NCBI GenBank assembly: GCA_002423025.1
Contig: DIUN01000023.1
Coordinates: forward strand, 6,005 to 70,004
DNA: 64,000 bases
Direction of reading: 5' to 3'
Source of the DNA: Sphingomonadales bacterium UBA6157
GTDB taxonomy: Bacteria; Pseudomonadota; Alphaproteobacteria; Sphingomonadales; Sphingomonadaceae
Part shown: piece by piece, positions 1-8,347 of the stretch
Layout of the letters: every line of letters begins with the position of its first letter
How positions within the stretch are numbered: the stretch's first letter is position 1
Translations under genes and position numbers: made by a program
The notes under the pieces: generated by a model
Seen by the model: only the letters and a program-made list of their open reading frames with translations
Databases searched by the model: none
Told to the model about the DNA's origin: nothing

Positions 1-535
1 CGTAGGTGATGTCGGCGGCATAGGCCAAGCGGCGTGAAGCATCATCGATATTTGGCACGATCACGCCGACACTGAGGCCGAGGAACTTGTAGACCTGTCC
101 CATCCAGCCGGCATCGCGGGCGGCGAGATAATCATTCACCGTGACGACATGGACTCCCTTGCCGGCCAATGCATTGAGATAAACCGCCAGCGTGGCAACA
201 AGCGTCTTGCCCTCGCCGGTGCGCATCTCGGCGATCTCACCGCGGTGGAGAACGATGCCGCCGATCATCTGGGTATCGAAATGGCGCATGCCGAGCGTGC
301 GCTTGGCGGCTTCGCGCACCGTGGCAAAGGCTTCCGGCAGGATATCGTCGAGAGACTTGCCGCCGGCCAGCTCGGCCTTGAGCTTGGTGGTCTGGGCCTT
401 GAGCGCCTCGTCATCGAGCGCCACCATCTGCGGCTCGAGCGCGTTGATGCGCGCCACGATGCTGCCGAGTGACTTGACGTATCGGTCGTTGGAAGAGCCG
501 AACAGCCGCTTGGCGATGCCGCCGAATCCGAGCAT
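1..535 (-). CDS. secA: Protein translocase subunit SecA (5' part, runs off window)
   Basis: SecA is the ATPase that pushes unfolded preproteins through SecYEG at the inner membrane. Only the first 178 residues lie in the window; the gene continues beyond base 1. The N-terminus [13 protein letters not shown] is the usual amphipathic SecA start. The first nucleotide-binding domain follows, with the Walker A stretch RTGEGKT at about residues 105-111 and [11 protein letters not shown] at about 131-141, both diagnostic of SecA. The ATG at 533-535 is the natural start. A good sigma70-type promoter lies about 75-100 bp upstream (607-635). Identification is firm; the rest of the protein cannot be judged here. 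Confidence 0.97.
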   Translation of the reverse strand, partial: MLGFGGIAKRLFGSSNDRYVKSLGSIVARINALEPQMVALDDEALKAQTTKLKAELAGGKSLDDILPEAFATVREAAKRTLGMRHFDTQMIGGIVLHRGEIAEMRTGEGKTLVATLAVYLNALAGKGVHVVTVNDYLAARDAGWMGQVYKFLGLSVGVIVPNIDDASRRLAYAADITY

Positions 536-606
536 GAAAATCCTAACGCACAGGCGAGGGAGCAGAGGCGAGACGAGGCCGCCGGCTGCCCCGGTCGAAC
601 CGCAGC

Positions 607-635
607 GATGTAGGAGCGATGGGGGCTTTCGTCAA
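607..635 (-). promoter_or_regulatory. Predicted sigma70-type promoter of secA
   Basis: Read on the minus strand, TTGACG (630-635) is followed after exactly 17 bases by TACATC (607-612). Both are close to the -35 and -10 consensus and lie in the correct orientation in front of secA. The leader would be about 65 bases. This rests on sequence match only. Confidence 0.5.
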
Positions 636-666
636 TTCAAGCCGCCCTCTGCGCATCCCAGCCGCC

Positions 667-1029
667 TCAGTTGCCACGGTCTGGCGCGCGGGCGGCAAGG
701 CGCCGGCGCATCCACCAGCGGCTGCGGGAGGCAAGCGGCGCAGAGTCGGCGGCGCCCGGCGGCTGCTTGCGCTTGCGGCGCAGGCCAAAGTCCACGGCGC
801 GGCGCACCCGCGGGTAGCGGCGCGTGTAACGCAGGTACTGGCGGCGCGCCCAGCGCGAGTTGCGCAACACCAGCGCGAAGCCGAAGCCGAAAACAAAGAT
901 GCCGATTGGACCAGGCGTGGGAATGCCAACGATGGGCGCCACAATCATGAGCAGCACGCCAAGCGTAATCTGGAACAGCCGGAAGGGCTCGCTCCTGATG
1001 AGGATGTCGAGATAAGCAGGGCGTTTCAC
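667..1029 (-). CDS. Small integral membrane protein (PGPGW-like), unknown function
   Basis: A 120-residue protein with one long hydrophobic stretch at about residues 12-50. This contains a Pro-Gly rich turn (GIPTPGPIG) between two potential membrane segments, and is followed by a very basic tail (RYTRRYPRVRR, RRKRKQ). The layout resembles small alphaproteobacterial inner-membrane proteins with a PGP-type motif that have no assigned role. I place the start at the GTG at 1029, because the frame further upstream codes for low-quality sequence and no in-frame ATG is suitable. It lies between secA and comM, divergent from comM. No function is claimed. Confidence 0.6.
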   Translation of the reverse strand: MKRPAYLDILIRSEPFRLFQITLGVLLMIVAPIVGIPTPGPIGIFVFGFGFALVLRNSRWARRQYLRYTRRYPRVRRAVDFGLRRKRKQPPGAADSAPLASRSRWWMRRRLAARAPDRGN

Positions 1030-1222
1030 GATACTGCCGCCATACGGGCCGGATGTGGCAACCACAAGGCAGCCACGCAATGATTTGCTGCCCCGGAACC
1101 GTCGGGAACTACCTTTGGATCTTCCGGTCGCGCGGCATGCCGTCACAGCACCGCTTGAGCCTTTTGGCCGTGGCCCATAAGATATCGTAACGGCGCGATT
1201 TTTTTGCCGCGAGGGGATACGA

Positions 1223-2731
1223 ATGGTCGCGCATGTCGGAACGATGGCCTTTCTCGGCCTGGAGGCGCGGCGTGTGGATGTGCAGGTGCAGATCTCCAGC
1301 GGCGCTGTCGGCTTTTTCACCGTTGGCCTTCCGGACAAGGCCGTGAAGGAAAGCCGCGAACGCGTGCAGGCCACACTCGATGCCATCGGCCTGGCGCTCC
1401 CGCCGCGCCGGGTTGTCGTCAACCTCTCCCCGGCCGATCTGCCCAAGGAGGGCTCGCACTACGACCTGCCGATCGCCCTGGGGCTGCTCTGCGCCATGGG
1501 GCTGGTGCCCGCCGACGCCCTAGATGGCTATCTCGTCATCGGCGAACTGGGGCTGGATGGCCGAATCGCCCCGGTGCCGGGGGTGCTGCTGGCCGCGCTC
1601 CACGCTGCCGAACATGAGCTGGGCCTCATCTGTCCTGCCTCCCAGGGCGGCGAAGCGGCTTGGGCGGGGGAGGTGGACGTGGTTGCCGCGCCAGACCTGC
1701 TCTCGCTGCTCAACCATCTGAAGGGCACGCAGCTGCTGTCACCGCCCGAGCGCAGCCTGGCCGAACTCACCCGTTCCGGCCCGGACATGGCCGAGATCAA
1801 AGGCCAGGAAACCGCCAAGCGCGCCATCGAGATTGCCGCTGCCGGCGGCCATAACCTGCTGATGAGCGGGCCGCCTGGCTCCGGGAAATCCCTTCTCGCC
1901 GCTGCATTGCCCGGCATCCTGCCCGAGCTGACGCCGTCCGAAGCGCTGGAAGTCTCGATGGTCGCGTCCATCGCCGGGGAGCTCGAGGGTGGCCGGCTGG
2001 TCCGCACCCGGCCGTTTCGCGCTCCGCACCACAGCGCCTCGATGCCGGCGCTGGTCGGCGGCGGCGCCCGCGCGCGGCCCGGCGAGGTCAGCCTTGCCCA
2101 TCTCGGCATCCTGTTTCTCGACGAACTGCCGGAATTCCAGCGCGGCGTGCTCGATTCACTGCGCCAGCCGCTGGAAACCGGCACCGTGATGGTGGCGCGC
2201 GCCGCCGCCCATGTCAGCTACCCGGCCCGCGTCCAGCTGATCGCCGCGATGAACCCCTGCCGCTGCGGCCATCTCGGGGACGCGGCGCAGGCCTGCTCAC
2301 GCGCGCCCAAGTGCGCCGCCGATTACCAGGCGCGAATCTCCGGGCCGTTGCTCGACCGTATCGATCTCCATGTCGATGTGCCCGCGGTGAGCGCCGCAGA
2401 CCTGAGCCTGCCACCCCCGGCGGAAACCTCTGCCGATGTGGCACGGCGGGTCGCGGCCGCCCGGGCGTTGCAAACGGCGCGCTATGCCGGACACAGCGCA
2501 CGCACCAATGCCGAAGCCGATGGCAAGCTGCTCGAAGCCTCCGCCACCCCGGATGAAGCCGGGCGCAAGCTGCTAACCCAGGCTGCCGAGCAACTGCGGC
2601 TTTCGGCTCGCGGCTATCACCGGGTGCTGCGCGTGGCACGGACGCTCGCCGATCTCGCAGGAGCCGAATCCGTGACGCGCATGCACATCGCCGAGGCGCT
2701 GAGCTACCGTCGCCGGCCCCCGACAAACTGA
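1223..2731 (+). CDS. comM: YifB/ComM family Mg-chelatase-like AAA+ ATPase
   Basis: A 502-residue protein of the usual ComM/YifB size. The N-terminal LonC/ChlI-like fold occupies about residues 1-125, the AAA+ domain has Walker A GPPGSGKS at 216-223 and a Walker B-type LFLDELPEF further on, and the C-terminal Mg-chelatase lid carries RGYHRVLRVARTLADL. In naturally transformable bacteria ComM is a hexameric helicase that promotes branch migration during integration of incoming DNA; the family is also widespread in bacteria not known to be competent. The gene ends 7 bp before the next GTG-started gene and may be co-transcribed with it. The family call is firm; a role in transformation is inferred from homologues. 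Confidence 0.92.
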   Translation: MVAHVGTMAFLGLEARRVDVQVQISSGAVGFFTVGLPDKAVKESRERVQATLDAIGLALPPRRVVVNLSPADLPKEGSHYDLPIALGLLCAMGLVPADALDGYLVIGELGLDGRIAPVPGVLLAALHAAEHELGLICPASQGGEAAWAGEVDVVAAPDLLSLLNHLKGTQLLSPPERSLAELTRSGPDMAEIKGQETAKRAIEIAAAGGHNLLMSGPPGSGKSLLAAALPGILPELTPSEALEVSMVASIAGELEGGRLVRTRPFRAPHHSASMPALVGGGARARPGEVSLAHLGILFLDELPEFQRGVLDSLRQPLETGTVMVARAAAHVSYPARVQLIAAMNPCRCGHLGDAAQACSRAPKCAADYQARISGPLLDRIDLHVDVPAVSAADLSLPPPAETSADVARRVAAARALQTARYAGHSARTNAEADGKLLEASATPDEAGRKLLTQAAEQLRLSARGYHRVLRVARTLADLAGAESVTRMHIAEALSYRRRPPTN

Positions 2732-2738
2732 GGGCCGC

Positions 2739-3137
2739 GTGAGATCGGCCTTGTTCTGGATGCTGCTTCCCCTGCGCCGTTACCGGCAGTTTTCCGGCCG
2801 CTCCTGCCGCAAGGAGTTCATGTTCTTCCAGCTCTTTGCGCTGGTCTTTCTTGTCACCTGGTCGTTCATCTTCGGCTTCATAAATGGCTATTTTCGGCTG
2901 CCATGGTCGAACATCGTCTTCGCCATCTTCATCGGTGCGGTGATGCTCAGCATCGCCATACCCGGCGTCGCGCTGATGGTCCGGCGGCTGCACGATCATG
3001 ACCGCTCGGCGCGGTGGCTGGCGATTGGCCTTCTGCCGGTCGTGGGCGCGGCGGGCGTGCTGTTCTTCCTTCTGCAGCGTGGAACAGTCGGCCCCAATCG
3101 CTATGGACCGGACCCGCTGGCGGAAGGCGCCGCCTGA
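2739..3137 (+). CDS. DUF805 family membrane protein
   Basis: A 132-residue polytopic protein with the DUF805 layout: an N-terminal FWMLLPLRRYRQFSGRSCRKEF region, three or four hydrophobic helices, the RRLHDHDRSARW turn typical of the family, and a polar C-terminal tail with GPNRYGPDP. The GTG start at 2739 lies 7 bp after comM, so the two genes probably form a unit. DUF805 proteins are inner-membrane proteins with no established biochemical role. Confidence 0.88.
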   Translation: MRSALFWMLLPLRRYRQFSGRSCRKEFMFFQLFALVFLVTWSFIFGFINGYFRLPWSNIVFAIFIGAVMLSIAIPGVALMVRRLHDHDRSARWLAIGLLPVVGAAGVLFFLLQRGTVGPNRYGPDPLAEGAA

Positions 3138-3139
3138 AG

Positions 3140-3604
3140 TTACTCTGCCGCCAGCAGAGCGGCTTCCGGATCGAGCCCGTCCATCAGCCGTGCAGCGGCA
3201 CGGCGCGCAAAGCGCAGGGTCTCGGCCCGGCGGCGCGCGGCATTGAGCGGCTCCCACGGAGCCTCGCGCAGCAAATCGCCGTCGAATCTATCCGCCACGA
3301 TCAGCCCGGTGCGCTCTGGCGCAAGTTCAGGTGCCGCGAGCGCAGCCAACCGAAAGTCCGGCGGCACCGCCCAGAAAAAGCGGTCGCAATAATCCAGATA
3401 TTCAGGCCACTTCCGGTCCGCGCGCAGATCAGCGAGGGATACCTTGATCTCGACAATGGTGAGCCGGCCTTGCGCATCCAGCCCGAGCACATCGGCGCGG
3501 CGGCCACCGCCCAGCGGCACCTCGGCAAGCGGCGCCACGCCAGCGCGCAGCAGCCAGCGGCACACGCCGCGACGAACATCCAAGGCCCGGCTTTCATCCC
3601 GCAT
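3140..3604 (-). CDS. mmcB: MmcB family DNA repair protein
   Basis: A 154-residue protein matching the MmcB family, a predicted PD-(D/E)XK nuclease-fold protein that in Caulobacter is SOS-linked and contributes to mitomycin C tolerance. The N-terminal half shows the fold: RRADVLGLD followed by the E-x-K strand TIVEIKVSLADLRADRKWPEYLDYCDRF in pieces around residues 35-75. The gene is convergent with the DUF805 gene, with only a 2-bp gap. No LexA box was identified in the short upstream spacer. The function is from homology. Confidence 0.87.
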   Translation of the reverse strand: MRDESRALDVRRGVCRWLLRAGVAPLAEVPLGGGRRADVLGLDAQGRLTIVEIKVSLADLRADRKWPEYLDYCDRFFWAVPPDFRLAALAAPELAPERTGLIVADRFDGDLLREAPWEPLNAARRRAETLRFARRAAARLMDGLDPEAALLAAE

Positions 3605-3665
3605 CGGCAGGAGCTAACCAGAACATTGGAGGAACGGCAAGCGGGAGCAAGCCCGCCCGACAGTC

Positions 3666-4352
3666 TCAGCGATAGAAGATATGGCGGCCGATCTGGGCAA
3701 CGCGCGTCCGGTCAGTCCAGCCGGGCTTCACATAAGTCGCGTGGAAGGACACCGCCTCCGGGGCCACCTCATGCCACAGCTCCTGCGCTGCGATAACGGC
3801 GATCGCCTGGGCCTTGGCCCAATCGTTGCCTGGGCGGACGCTGCGGCCGAGCGGATAGCTGAACTGGCCGGGCTGGCTGATCACGCCACAAGCGCTCTTG
3901 GCATAGCGGCCGGATTCGGTGCGATTGAGAATGGCTTGGGCGACAGCCAGCTGGCCTTCCAGCGGCTCGCCGCGCGATTCAAAATACACAGCGCGGGCAA
4001 GGCACTTCAGATCGGCATCCGCGCCAACCTTGGCCTGCGCATCGGTGATGCTCGCAACCATGTCATCGAGGCGGGAAGGAAGATTGTCGGGCAGGATGGT
4101 CAGTTGCGGCTCGGCAATCTGCACCATCGCGGCAATTTCAGCATCTGCGGCGACAGAAGCCGCTTCGGTATCAATGGCCAGCATGATGCCATTGCTCGGC
4201 GAATCGAAAGAAACCTGATCAAGCGCCACATCGGCAAGGCTGATCATATCGTTGCTAGGCACCTGGCCCGCGGCAAGCAGGAAGGCGCTGGCAACGGTCA
4301 GGGCGGTCACACGCTTTGTCGTGGCAGTGACCAAAGAACCAATTGAAAACAT
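3666..4352 (-). CDS. Cell wall hydrolase (SleB/Hydrolase_2 family)
   Basis: A 228-residue protein with a hydrophobic N-terminus (about residues 15-30, export signal or anchor), then a poorly conserved linker, then a C-terminal SleB-type domain from about residue 118. That domain carries CLARAVYFESRGE with its candidate catalytic Glu, VAQAILNR, KSACGVI and FSYP. The family cleaves peptidoglycan; SleB itself is a lytic transglycosylase in spores, while proteobacterial members probably act in wall remodelling in the periplasm. The gene is monocistronic, with 61 bp to mmcB downstream. Confidence 0.88.
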   Translation of the reverse strand: MFSIGSLVTATTKRVTALTVASAFLLAAGQVPSNDMISLADVALDQVSFDSPSNGIMLAIDTEAASVAADAEIAAMVQIAEPQLTILPDNLPSRLDDMVASITDAQAKVGADADLKCLARAVYFESRGEPLEGQLAVAQAILNRTESGRYAKSACGVISQPGQFSYPLGRSVRPGNDWAKAQAIAVIAAQELWHEVAPEAVSFHATYVKPGWTDRTRVAQIGRHIFYR

Positions 4353-4536
4353 TCAAAAAACAATCGAGCACGGCCTTGTCCGGGTCCGCATCTGAATGAT
4401 CCCTCCGGCACTCTGGAGGTCCGCCATTCACCGCTGGGCTGAAGCCCGGTCCGGTCCGCTTCGGTTACTCTGGCGCCGCCCGCCCATGGACCGCGCAACT
4501 CAACTCGCAGCCCGATGCGCGGCCATTCATCTTGGG

Positions 4537-4854
4537 TCAATCGTCGCTCAGGGTTTCGGCGACGAACCGTGCGGCGTCCGGGATGTCCAGTTCCACCACC
4601 CAAAGGTCCGGGTCCATGCGCCGAGCCCGCTCGATCCACGAATCGATGGCATCGCCGCGCGCCTGCTCGCGCCAGTCATAATGGCCTTCCATGCCCAGCA
4701 CCGGCACCAGCAGCGCCGTCTCGCCATGCTCGCGCGTCACGATTGCAATGCTGCCGGCGGTCTCGTCGCCGCGCGCCAGAACGGCGCCAAAGCCGCCGGC
4801 AAGCGCGACACGGCGCAGCAGAGCCGAGACCTTGAGCCCGCTGGCCAGCCGCAT
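4537..4854 (-). CDS. DUF1491 family protein
   Basis: A 105-residue soluble protein with the DUF1491 pattern (RLASGLKVSALLRRV at the start, ARGDETAGSI, a GHYDWR-type motif, and DPDLWVVELD near the end). The family is largely alphaproteobacterial and of unknown function. Its ATG overlaps the stop of the upstream ptsN gene in an ATGA arrangement at 4854, so the two are translationally coupled. That link to the nitrogen PTS is context only. Confidence 0.82.
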   Translation of the reverse strand: MRLASGLKVSALLRRVALAGGFGAVLARGDETAGSIAIVTREHGETALLVPVLGMEGHYDWREQARGDAIDSWIERARRMDPDLWVVELDIPDAARFVAETLSDD

Positions 4855-5333
4855 CAGGCGGCGCGCTGCCCCGGCGGCATCAGCGGACCGATGATCGAGC
4901 GCATCGTCTCCTCATCGGGCGCGGTGCGCATGGCGCCGAGCACCGATGGGTCCCGCAGAGCCCGGCTGATCCGGGCCAGCGCCTTCAGATGGTCCGCACC
5001 GGCGCCTTCCGGAGACAGCAGCAGCACGACTATATCAACCGGCTCGCCATCCAGAGCGGCATAGTCCAGCGGCCGGACGAGCTGGGCCACCACGGTCAAC
5101 ACACGGTCCAGCCCGGCCATCCGTGCATGCGGAATCGCTGCCCCCTGGCCAAAGCCGGTGGTGCCCAGCGCCTCACGCTCTCTCACTCGCTCAAGGATGC
5201 GGGTGGCAGGCAGGCCAGAGATTTCGCCGGCGCGCCCGGTCAGCGCCACCAGCAGGTCATCCTTGCCGGCCACGTCGAGGCCGAGGACAACGCCCCCCGC
5301 CTCCGTCAAGTCAGCAAAGCCACTGGTGTTCAT
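4854..5333 (-). CDS. ptsN: Nitrogen PTS EIIA-type protein PtsN
   Basis: This is a PTS EIIA (mannitol/fructose-type) domain protein. PtsN is the last phospho-acceptor of the PTS-Ntr chain (PtsP-NPr-PtsN) and adjusts potassium uptake, nitrogen and carbon metabolism by protein contacts. The phospho-accepting His lies in GAAIPHAR, about residue 70, with VREREALGTTGFG just before it. I prefer the ATG at 5333 (MNTSGF) because AGGACAGG lies just upstream; an in-frame ATG six codons earlier (5351) has no ribosome site. It is coupled to the DUF1491 gene by a 4-bp overlap. It is separated from hpf by a strong hairpin (5364-5403). Confidence 0.9.
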   Translation of the reverse strand: MNTSGFADLTEAGGVVLGLDVAGKDDLLVALTGRAGEISGLPATRILERVREREALGTTGFGQGAAIPHARMAGLDRVLTVVAQLVRPLDYAALDGEPVDIVVLLLSPEGAGADHLKALARISRALRDPSVLGAMRTAPDEETMRSIIGPLMPPGQRAA

Positions 5334-5363
5334 TGCGCCACCTGTCCTCATGAAGAAAATCGA

Positions 5364-5403
5364 CCGCGCGTCGCAGTTGTCTTCCGACAGCTGCGACGCG
5401 CGG
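5364..5403 (-). terminator. Strong hairpin between hpf and ptsN, terminator-like
   Basis: CCGCGCGTCGCAG (5364-5376) and CTGCGACGCGCGG (5391-5403) form a perfect 13-bp stem with a 14-base loop. On the minus strand the stem is followed by a T-rich run (GATTTTCTTC). It lies after the hpf stop and before the ptsN start. It could terminate or attenuate hpf transcription, so that ptsN is uncoupled from or only partly fed by hpf transcription. Confidence 0.65.
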
Positions 5404-5429
5404 CCCTTACCAGCCGATGGCCGGTTGCA

Positions 5430-6026
5430 TCAAGCGTTGGCGGCCACCTTGCGCGGCTCTACCCAGCCGATGCTGCCATCCTCACGGCGGTAGACCATGT
5501 TATGGTCTCCGCTCTTGCTGTTGACGAAGAGCAGTGCGTTGGTGTTCCGCAAGTCGAGCATCATCACGGCATCGCCGACACTGGCCTCGGGAATATCCAC
5601 CCGGGTTTCGGCGATCACCAGCGGGTGATCACCCTCCGGCTCGGCTTCCTCGGGTACCGAGGCGAAGATCACATAATCGGCGTTTTCCGGCATGGCGGCG
5701 CGCTCGGCAGCGCGGTCGGCGCCGGGGCCGTGGCGGTCCTTGAGGCGGCGCATATAACGGCGCAGCTGCTTGTCGATGCGGTCTGCCGCACCATCAAAAG
5801 CAATGTGGGCTTCGAGCGCGCGGTTGCTGCCCTTCAGAATTAGGTCGGACATCACGTGCATGACGATGTCGCAGTTGAAATAACCATGGGGCGCTGGCGC
5901 CAGGGTGACATGGGCGGAAATCGCCCGCGGAAAATACTTCTCGATGATCGCACCAAGCCGCTCGCGCACATGGGTACTGAATGCAGCGCCGGTATCGACC
6001 TGGTGCCCAGAAATCCGAATGTCCAT
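5430..6026 (-). CDS. hpf: Ribosome hibernation promoting factor, long form
   Basis: A 198-residue protein. The N-terminal S30AE/YfiA domain (MDIRISGHQVDTGAAF..., about residues 1-105) binds the small subunit in the mRNA/tRNA channel. The C-terminal dimerisation domain (about 140-195, with VIAETRVDIPEAS, EAVMML-like core and MVYRREDGSIGWVEP) makes it a long-form HPF, able to form 100S ribosome dimers without RMF. The ATG at 6026 has AGGGAGA eight bases upstream. In most alphaproteobacteria hpf follows rpoN; here rpoN is 22 kb away. Confidence 0.93.
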   Translation of the reverse strand: MDIRISGHQVDTGAAFSTHVRERLGAIIEKYFPRAISAHVTLAPAPHGYFNCDIVMHVMSDLILKGSNRALEAHIAFDGAADRIDKQLRRYMRRLKDRHGPGADRAAERAAMPENADYVIFASVPEEAEPEGDHPLVIAETRVDIPEASVGDAVMMLDLRNTNALLFVNSKSGDHNMVYRREDGSIGWVEPRKVAANA

Positions 6027-6150
6027 CTTTGTCTCCCTCAGGGCCGTCGGGCCTTGCGGACGCTGTTGGGGCGACCGAACCCGGCGGCCCCCGATGATGC
6101 GCCAATCGCAAGCGCTTGTCTCGCCCCACATGCGTCAGGGCGAGTTGAAT

Positions 6151-6819
6151 TCACTGCAGCCAGAGCGGGTCCTTGAGCCCGGAAATGAATCCGGCGTGGC
6201 GGGCCAGCTCGGCCTCGCTGGCGCCATGGGGGCGGGATTCGAACACCACACGCTCTGCCGGCGCCACCGGCGCTTCGGCCGGCCCGGACGCAAGATCGAA
6301 ACCGATCTGCCGGCCGCCGGTCAGCTCCACATAAACACGCGCGAGCAACTCGGCATCCACCAGCGCGCCATGCTTGGTGCGGCCAGAAAGATCGATACCA
6401 TAGCGGATGCACAAGGCATCGAGCGTGTGCTTGGCGCCCGGGTTGATCTTGCGGGACATTTCCAGCGTATCGATGGCGCGCGAGGCCGGCAGGGTCGGCA
6501 TGTTGGCGCGGCGCAGTTCCCAGTTGAGGAACTCCATATCGAAGGCGGCGTTGTGCGCCACCAGCGGTGAATCCCCGATAAAGGCGAGAAAATCATCGAT
6601 GATCATTTCGAACACCGGCTGGCCGGTAAGAAAAGCGCTGGAGAGGCCATGGACGTTCTGGGCGTCCTTCGGCATCGGCCGACACGGATCGACATAGGTG
6701 TGAAACGTGCGGCCGGTGACCACGCGGCCGATCATCTCGACTGCGCCGATCTCGACAATGCGATGGCCATCGCCGGGCATGATCCCGGTCGTCTCGGTAT
6801 CGAAAACAATCTCGCGCAT
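6151..6819 (-). CDS. dnaQ: DNA polymerase III epsilon subunit (3'-5' proofreading exonuclease)
   Basis: A 222-residue DEDDh exonuclease. Exo I is FDTETTG (residues 5-11), Exo II includes VAHNAAFDMEFL, and Exo III carries HGALVDAELLARVY with the catalytic His and Asp. The C-terminal tail is proline/alanine rich and presumably contacts the polymerase alpha subunit. The start at 6819 places the DTETTG motif at the usual distance from the N-terminus; longer frames upstream are not conserved in style. In Caulobacter dnaQ belongs to the same origin-proximal series dnaQ-coaE-aroE-maf-ppsR. Confidence 0.94.
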   Translation of the reverse strand: MREIVFDTETTGIMPGDGHRIVEIGAVEMIGRVVTGRTFHTYVDPCRPMPKDAQNVHGLSSAFLTGQPVFEMIIDDFLAFIGDSPLVAHNAAFDMEFLNWELRRANMPTLPASRAIDTLEMSRKINPGAKHTLDALCIRYGIDLSGRTKHGALVDAELLARVYVELTGGRQIGFDLASGPAEAPVAPAERVVFESRPHGASEAELARHAGFISGLKDPLWLQ

Positions 6820-6932
6820 CGCCGCGATGTAACGCGCCCGCCAGCAGAGGCAAGCGCCGCGCTCAGATTTTGCGATGGAGTGTGCCCTGCAAATGCGGCC
6901 TGGACCCAAGGCTCCAGCCGCCGGAGGCGCCG

Positions 6933-7508
6933 TTAAAGCGAGCGTACCAGTCGCTTGACCTCCAGCCAGGTCTCTCTCCGTCCGCGCCCGGTCTCGATCA
7001 CCACGTCCGCCAGCCGGCGTTTTTTCGCATCCGGCAGCTGGGACTTGAGAATCCCGGCAAACTTCGCCGCCGTCATCCCCGGCCGGGCCAGCACGCGTGC
7101 CCGCTGCACCCGGTAAGGCGCCGAAACGACCACGGTCATGTGGCAGCGCTTCCAGCCACCCTTTTCGAACAGCAGCGGCACATCCAGCACCACGGCCTGC
7201 TTGAGCCGATGCGCACCCAGAAAGGCTGATTGCGCCTCGGCAACGAGCGGGTGGAGGATATTCTCCAGCCGGCGCAATTGGGCATGGTCCCCGAATACCG
7301 CGGCACCGAGCTTTTCACGGTGCAGCCCGCCGGCATGCGTCGTGCCGGGAAAGGCGTCTTCGATAGCGGCCAGTGCCCGGCCACCAGGGCCCTGCACCTG
7401 GCGCACCTCGGCATCGGCATCGAACACCGGCACGCCAAGCGAACGGAACATGCCCGCCACGGTGGACTTGCCCATGCCGATGGAGCCGGTGAGGCCGATG
7501 ATGATCAT
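6933..7508 (-). CDS. coaE: Dephospho-CoA kinase
   Basis: A 191-residue P-loop kinase catalysing the last step of coenzyme A synthesis (ATP + 3'-dephospho-CoA). It begins MIIIGLTGSIGMGKST, with the Walker A motif at about residues 8-16, and shows VFDADAEVR and VVLDVPLLFE, typical CoaE motifs. The ATG overlaps the aroE stop by 4 bp, so translation is likely coupled. Confidence 0.95.
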   Translation of the reverse strand: MIIIGLTGSIGMGKSTVAGMFRSLGVPVFDADAEVRQVQGPGGRALAAIEDAFPGTTHAGGLHREKLGAAVFGDHAQLRRLENILHPLVAEAQSAFLGAHRLKQAVVLDVPLLFEKGGWKRCHMTVVVSAPYRVQRARVLARPGMTAAKFAGILKSQLPDAKKRRLADVVIETGRGRRETWLEVKRLVRSL

Positions 7509-8347
7509 TGTGTGAGAAGCCCTCGCAGTTCAGCATCATGCTCGCGCGGCGGCGGCGACTGGAAGAACAGCTGAAAGGCGAGATCCGCCTGGCCGATCAA
7601 CATGGTGAGCCCATCGACAGCGCGGCGATCCGCGGCGCGCGCCGCAGCGAGCAGCGCAGTTTCGAGAGGCGCATACACCATGTCGAACACCAGCGAGTCC
7701 GGCGCTGTCAAAGCCAGCGCCGCGAGCAGCGAGGCGGGCATGGCGGGCTGGCCAGCCATGCCGAGCGGGCTGGCGTTGATAACGGTGTCCGCGCCGGCCA
7801 GCGCCTCTTCGGCATCACCAAAATCATGGACGGTGCCGCTGATCTCGAAATGCCCCAAAAGGCTGTGAGCCTTTTCGGCATCGCGGGCGATGATCCGCAA
7901 CTCGCTGGCGCCAGCGGTCTGCAGCGCATGGACGGCGGCCCGCGCCGCGCCACCGGCGCCGATCAGGCAGGCAACGCCGGCCTCGCGCTGAAAATCCCCG
8001 GCATCGATACTCTCCAGCACGCCCTGGACATCGCTGTTCTCGCCAGTGAGGCCATTGGGCGTGCGAAACACGCAATTGACGGCGCCGACGCGCTGGGCCG
8101 TGCGCATCAGCGAACCAAGGTAGCGCATCACCGCCTGCTTGTGCGGAATGGTGACATTGCAGCCGAGCCAGAGCGGATCCGAACGGCGCTTGACGAAATG
8201 CTGGGCAAGGCCCTCGGGCGGCACGTGCGTTGCGCGATATTCCGCCAGGATGCCGAGCTTTTCCAGCCAGAAGCGATGAATGATCGGGGATTTCGATTGC
8301 GCGATCGGATCCCCGATGACTTCGGCAAACGGCAGCAAGGCACTCAT
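7505..8347 (-). CDS. aroE: Shikimate dehydrogenase (NADP+)
   Basis: A 280-residue enzyme reducing 3-dehydroshikimate to shikimate in aromatic amino-acid synthesis. The substrate-binding motif VIGDPIAQSKSP lies near the start, followed by NVTIPHKQ (catalytic Lys) and the nucleotide-binding loop LIGAGGAARA. The ATG at 8347 overlaps the maf stop (ATGA) and aroE's stop overlaps coaE's start, making a tightly coupled run. Longer in-frame extensions run through maf and can be discarded. Confidence 0.95.
   Translation of the reverse strand: MSALLPFAEVIGDPIAQSKSPIIHRFWLEKLGILAEYRATHVPPEGLAQHFVKRRSDPLWLGCNVTIPHKQAVMRYLGSLMRTAQRVGAVNCVFRTPNGLTGENSDVQGVLESIDAGDFQREAGVACLIGAGGAARAAVHALQTAGASELRIIARDAEKAHSLLGHFEISGTVHDFGDAEEALAGADTVINASPLGMAGQPAMPASLLAALALTAPDSLVFDMVYAPLETALLAAARAADRRAVDGLTMLIGQADLAFQLFFQSPPPREHDAELRGLLTQ

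Noticed and set aside
1021..1036. Partial parS-like GTTTCACG
   Set aside because: Only about half of the 16-bp parS palindrome is present; no full site was found in the window.
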